The notes under the pieces: generated by a model
The model's input: the letters and a program-made list of their open reading frames with translations, nothing else
Database searches by the model: none
What the model was told of the DNA's origin: nothing
Assembly (NCBI GenBank): GCA_023132545.1
Contig: JAGLYB010000038.1
Coordinates: 1-8,988, forward strand
DNA length: 8,988 nt
From: Candidatus Bipolaricaulota bacterium
GTDB taxonomy: Bacteria; Bipolaricaulota; Bipolaricaulia; UBA7950; UBA9294
Reading direction: 5' to 3'
Position numbers and translations under genes: made by a program
In this document: piece by piece, positions 6,297 to 8,988 of the stretch
Layout: each line of letters starts with the position of its first letter
How positions within the stretch are numbered: the first letter of the stretch is position 1

Positions 6297-7876
6297 GATC
6301 CTCCTTCAGGTTGTGTAATCAATTCGAAATATCTGCGGATTGAAGCCAGGGCCTCATCAGGCAAACCGCGTTCCTGCAGAATCGAATCCAGTCGCTCGAA
6401 ATCGACGTAATGGGTGTCGGTACGGTCTTGCGAAGGCGCGATTTCAACGGGAACGCCTTTGGTTACGAGTTCATGAATGAACTCGCCCTCTTCTCCGACA
6501 GTTGATGGGGCTTCCTCGCGGATGAATCCGACTTCCCCCGGCTTGGGGTCGTCGCCAGTGTTGCCTCTGAGTCCATCTTCTCCGCCTACTTGCGAGAGAT
6601 CATCAGGTTCGCCGGACAATCTGACGTCTGTCGAGCCATCTTGGCCTGGCTCTTGAGAGTCGTCCTCATCCTGTAGGTTTGCCGGTCGCTGATGGCCTTC
6701 GTCTTGCTCTGTTTCAGCGTTCGCTTGCTCCTCAAGCTGGTCGGCTATACGTTCCAAGAACCGTTGTCCGGCCTCGTCATCTCCAGATACCTCAGTACTT
6801 CGGGGCGATTCGTGTCCCGAGCCATCCCCGCTTTCTTCGGTGGGTTCGGGGGAGGTTTCAGGATCTATCTCTTCTAGGAGATCCTGAAGCCTCTCGCCCA
6901 CGTGATCGGGATTGGGCTCATCCACCAAGTCATCTGTTTTCTCTTCGATCTCCGAATCACCGGTCTGTGAAGCGAGATCCTGAAGATCTCTTGATTCCTG
7001 TTGTGTGAGCAGGCGGGGGTTGTTCTGCATTTGCTGCTGTAGGTCTTGGAGCATCATAGAGAGCGCTTGCCTGGCCTGTTCCTGCGTTTCAGCCATCTCC
7101 AGTAGTTCGTCGGAAGTGGTGGGGACGTCTACTTGTGCTTGACCTCGAGAAAGACTGCTCAGGTCATCGAGGATCGAGTCGAGTGAAAGCTCTTCATTGG
7201 AACCGGTTTGGGCTAACTCCTGTGCCAATTCTGTTCGAGAGGCTGTTGCTTCCTCGGATAACTCTATGGGTGCGGCTATGTCATCCGGCGGGGTTGACGT
7301 ATCGTCTTGAGAGGTTTCCGGCGCTGAAGCAAGGGGCAGTTGTGTTACCGATGTCTCACTTTGTTCCGGAGATTCCGATGAAACGGCCTGAGGAAAAGAA
7401 AAAGGGAAGACAAGGATGATACAAGCGACGACGACTCCCACCATGCCGGCAGATAGGAAGCCGAGCGTCCGCCGCTGTAGAGCGATGCCCCTTTTCCAGT
7501 CGGTCGAGATGGATTCAACAAGGTTTTCCAGCCGATCGCGGAAGAACGAAACCTGTTCTCGGACCCGTGCTTCATACAATGAGCTGATGCGTGCACCGGA
7601 ATCAAGCTTATCATCAAGGTGCAGTAGCAGGTGCGGTAGGTTCGGACGTTCCCACCATCCTAGAATGAACGCCGCTGTGGTCAGGATGAAGGGGATGAGA
7701 AGTACAAGGTACTGCAATCCTTGATTCGAACCCGGAATTAGCCATTGAAGGCCCAAGACGCAAACAATGCAACCGATGCTTCCGTAGAACAGGAATCGGC
7801 ACGCAAGAGACAACCCTCGAAGCCGCCGGAACCGATGCTCGATTTCAAGCAGGAAGCGCGAAAAATCAAACGGCAT
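6293..7876 (-). CDS. Three-helix membrane protein with long acidic, Gln-rich tail (DUF4175-like layout)
   Basis: These 527 residues begin with a basic amphipathic stretch, then two helices (about 23-47 and 53-75), a mostly charged loop (76-136) and a third helix (137-161). The remaining 365 residues are low-complexity, rich in Asp, Glu, Gln, Ser and Pro, with a helical, probably coiled-coil Gln-rich segment (about 255-305). A short ordered C-terminus (about 475-520) ends with LPDEALASIRRYFELI. Positive-inside topology puts the N-terminus and loop in the cytoplasm and the acidic tail outside. The layout recalls DUF4175-type proteins found beside MoxR/VWA genes, but I see no domain-defining motif, so that is a resemblance only. 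I chose ATG at 7876 because AGGAGG lies 4 nt upstream and it overlaps the previous stop by 11 nt; an earlier ATG at 8011 would add 45 residues lying inside gene B. It is the best candidate for a link between the ATPase and the outer VWA domains. Confidence 0.78.
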   Translation of the reverse strand: MPFDFSRFLLEIEHRFRRLRGLSLACRFLFYGSIGCIVCVLGLQWLIPGSNQGLQYLVLLIPFILTTAAFILGWWERPNLPHLLLHLDDKLDSGARISSLYEARVREQVSFFRDRLENLVESISTDWKRGIALQRRTLGFLSAGMVGVVVACIILVFPFSFPQAVSSESPEQSETSVTQLPLASAPETSQDDTSTPPDDIAAPIELSEEATASRTELAQELAQTGSNEELSLDSILDDLSSLSRGQAQVDVPTTSDELLEMAETQEQARQALSMMLQDLQQQMQNNPRLLTQQESRDLQDLASQTGDSEIEEKTDDLVDEPNPDHVGERLQDLLEEIDPETSPEPTEESGDGSGHESPRSTEVSGDDEAGQRFLERIADQLEEQANAETEQDEGHQRPANLQDEDDSQEPGQDGSTDVRLSGEPDDLSQVGGEDGLRGNTGDDPKPGEVGFIREEAPSTVGEEGEFIHELVTKGVPVEIAPSQDRTDTHYVDFERLDSILQERGLPDEALASIRRYFELITQPEGGS

Positions 7877-8543
7877 AATGCCTCCTATCGAATCTTCGCC
7901 GTCGAGTGAGGAGCCATAGAATTCCAAGGATTGGAACAAGGAATCCGATAAGCAATTCAATGGCAGAGGCTTCTCCGATGATTCGCGTCGCCAAGCCAAT
8001 CGGGCTTGCACCCAGAAGAAGTGAAAGCGAACGATGGCTCATCCCTATTCCAAACGGGACAAGGCAGAATGCACCGTAGAAACCGTAGCGTAGAAGAAAA
8101 GCGTTCCGTTTCCTCCGATTGCCCCTGAGCTCAAGTCGGTAAGAAACCAGGCAGAAGAAGAGGGATGAAACCGCTGTATAGGAGGCGAGGATGAAGAGTC
8201 CGATGATCCGATCAGACAGAAGTGCACGAGAGAACAGCAGATAGGGTAACAGCAGCAGCAGTCCGTAGACGATGTGCTCTAGGAAACGAAGGATCAGTTT
8301 GAGATGTGAAATTCGTGCGGAGGCATTTGCTGCCACGACGGCACCTCGATTCACAGCAAACAGACCGAAAAGGAAGACGAAGGCAAGATGGAACAAGCCC
8401 GGAAGATAGGATATATTGGACGCGCGGAGTGCTGCAATTCGAGACGCAGGTTGTATCGATAGAGCCAACGCGATGCCGCATAGAAAGACTAGCGTAAGGT
8501 AGGCTTGGAGTGAGCTTGTCGAAAAAACGGTGTCAGATCTCAC
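7866..8543 (-). CDS. Six-helix membrane protein, ABC-2 permease-like
   Basis: This 225-residue protein is strongly hydrophobic, with six likely helices at about 14-32, 46-65, 89-106, 113-134, 151-168 and 196-213. Basic stretches RGNRRKR (140-146) and RRRRFDRR (214-221) suit the cytoplasm, giving both ends inside. Size, six helices, and a late SPIGLATRI-type loop before the last helix resemble ABC-2 type permease subunits, but I see no diagnostic motif and no ATP-binding partner in the window. An alternative is an unrelated polytopic membrane protein serving as a platform or client of the MoxR system. I chose GTG at 8543: GGAGGAG lies 7 nt upstream, and the gene overlaps its predecessor's stop by 11 nt (GTGAGATCTGA). 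An earlier in-frame GTG at 8561 would place that ribosome site within the coding sequence. Confidence 0.72.
   Translation of the reverse strand: MRSDTVFSTSSLQAYLTLVFLCGIALALSIQPASRIAALRASNISYLPGLFHLAFVFLFGLFAVNRGAVVAANASARISHLKLILRFLEHIVYGLLLLLPYLLFSRALLSDRIIGLFILASYTAVSSLFFCLVSYRLELRGNRRKRNAFLLRYGFYGAFCLVPFGIGMSHRSLSLLLGASPIGLATRIIGEASAIELLIGFLVPILGILWLLTRRRRFDRRHYAV
7872..7882 (-). promoter_or_regulatory. Small hairpin burying the start codon of the acidic-tail gene
   Basis: GGCATTATGCC folds into four pairs with a TTA triloop. The ATG at 7876 and the last two bases of the AGGAGG site (7881-7886) are inside it. The stop of the upstream gene lies 4-6 nt further on (7866-7868), so a ribosome finishing that gene would melt the hairpin. 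This fits translational coupling, but four pairs is a weak structure. Confidence 0.35.
7881..7886 (-). promoter_or_regulatory. Shine-Dalgarno site setting the ATG start of the acidic-tail gene
   Basis: AGGAGG on the minus strand lies 4 nt before ATG 7876. It decides the start against an upstream in-frame ATG at 8011, which would run for 135 bp inside the preceding gene. Confidence 0.75.
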
Positions 8544-8988
8544 TGCCGATCTCCTCCCCACGAACTACAACAAGAGTGATATCTCTCACTTTTCGCGTGA
8601 TTTCTCCGGATCCGATTCGCTCAGTATCGGCAACTGTGATAAGCCAGATGCCCTTGGTAAGTGAAAAGGCGGCCTGTAACTCTCGAATCAACAACAACGC
8701 AGATGTCATCTCATGGGTATAGGCGGATCCGACGAAGGTGGCAAGACGAACCGCGGATTCGGGAACAAAGGAGTACTCGTAAACACCACGCCGAACCCCA
8801 GTAATCGAATGAACCATTCCGTCAATGATGACCCACCCGGCGGCGAAGTCAAGAGGGGAATGACTGCTGATGCGAACTGATGAATCGGATAGGAGTTTGA
8901 CATCAAACAGCGACGCTGCGGTTCCATATGCGTGCCAATGACGCATGCTGCCCGGAAGGATACTCATGCCGGTGTGTGCCGGGGATGT
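8533..8988 (-). CDS. Unrecognised protein, C-terminal part only (gene runs off the window)
   Basis: The frame is open from the right edge to TGA at 8533-8535. Methionine codons at 8967 and 8943 have no ribosome site, and seven more codons upstream are open, so I read this as the last 151 residues or so of a longer protein, not as a complete small one. I do not recognise the family. The visible part has no membrane helix and alternates short hydrophobic stretches (GWVIIDG, VYEYSFVP, IWLITVAD, DITLVVVR) with polar turns, suggesting a mainly beta fold with one helix (SALLLIRELQAAF). It overlaps the six-helix gene by 11 nt, so the two are probably made together. It could be a soluble domain of a membrane protein or a partner of the permease-like protein. 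Confidence 0.6.
   Translation of the reverse strand, partial: TSPAHTGMSILPGSMRHWHAYGTAASLFDVKLLSDSSVRISSHSPLDFAAGWVIIDGMVHSITGVRRGVYEYSFVPESAVRLATFVGSAYTHEMTSALLLIRELQAAFSLTKGIWLITVADTERIGSGEITRKVRDITLVVVRGEEIGSEI
8551..8557 (-). promoter_or_regulatory. Shine-Dalgarno site setting the GTG start of the six-helix protein gene
   Basis: GGAGGAG on the minus strand is followed by 7 nt and GTG 8543, an ideal spacing. It argues against GTG 8561, which overlaps or lies just ahead of the site. Confidence 0.7.

Noticed and set aside
6679..7724. Several plus-strand open frames opposite the acidic-tail gene
   Set aside because: They are by-products of the low-complexity codons on the minus strand, which avoid stops on the other strand; no ribosome sites or recognisable domains.
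7877..8011. N-terminal extension of the acidic-tail protein from ATG 8011
   Set aside because: The 45 extra residues lie inside the preceding gene, and AGGAGG immediately before ATG 7876 sets the start.
8521..8548. Possible terminator or attenuator: run of six T on the minus strand after a partial inverted repeat at the A/B junction
   Set aside because: The pairing is only 3-5 bp with mismatches, and the T-run lies within the early codons of the six-helix protein.
8533..8967. A complete 144-residue gene starting at ATG 8967
   Set aside because: No ribosome site precedes it, and the frame stays open to the window edge, so a truncated longer gene is more likely.
1..8988. Mobile elements, CRISPR arrays, long direct repeats
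   Set aside because: No transposase or integrase, no regularly spaced repeats and no terminal repeats were seen; shared short strings such as CGCATGCTGGCG at 1463 and 4139 come from the conserved VWA motif codons.

Overview
The window is bacterial. It is dense coding DNA on the minus strand, with strong AGGAGG-type Shine-Dalgarno sites and ATG/GTG starts; base composition looks close to balanced, a little above 50% G+C by eye. The phylum cannot be fixed from these genes. No mobile element, CRISPR array or phage gene is visible.

Layout in the direction of transcription (right to left): (A) 8533-8988, the 3' part of an unrecognised gene whose start lies outside the window; (B) 7866-8543, a six-helix membrane protein resembling an ABC-2 type permease; (C) 6293-7876, a three-helix membrane protein with a very long acidic, Gln-rich tail, DUF4175-like in general layout; (D) 5313-6296, a MoxR-family AAA+ ATPase; (E) 4435-5313, a DUF58 protein with a von Willebrand A (VWA) metal-binding motif; (F) 2666-4438, a BatA-type membrane-anchored VWA protein; (G) 171-2669, a large membrane-anchored protein with two VWA domains separated by a glutamine-amidotransferase-like domain. 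About 145 bp without a gene follow, and then the 5' end of a tRNA-Pro gene (1-25) with its own TATAAT box.

All six gene junctions overlap (11, 11, 4, 1, 4 and 4 nt), so A-G are almost certainly one translationally coupled operon whose promoter is beyond the right edge. The D-E-F-G core is the known MoxR/DUF58/VWA module (compare Bat aerotolerance loci and MoxR-type chaperone systems such as RavA-ViaA and NorQ-NorD). In those systems an AAA+ ATPase works with VWA adaptors to remodel or mature a protein or membrane complex. Positive-inside topology suggests D and E are cytoplasmic, while the VWA domains of F and G and the acidic tail of C lie outside the membrane.

The less familiar part is the fusion of this module with A, B and C. 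My main hypothesis is that the acidic tail of C is a partner of the extracytoplasmic VWA metal sites, and that C, through its cytoplasmic loop, links the ATPase side to the outside. This is inference and untested.
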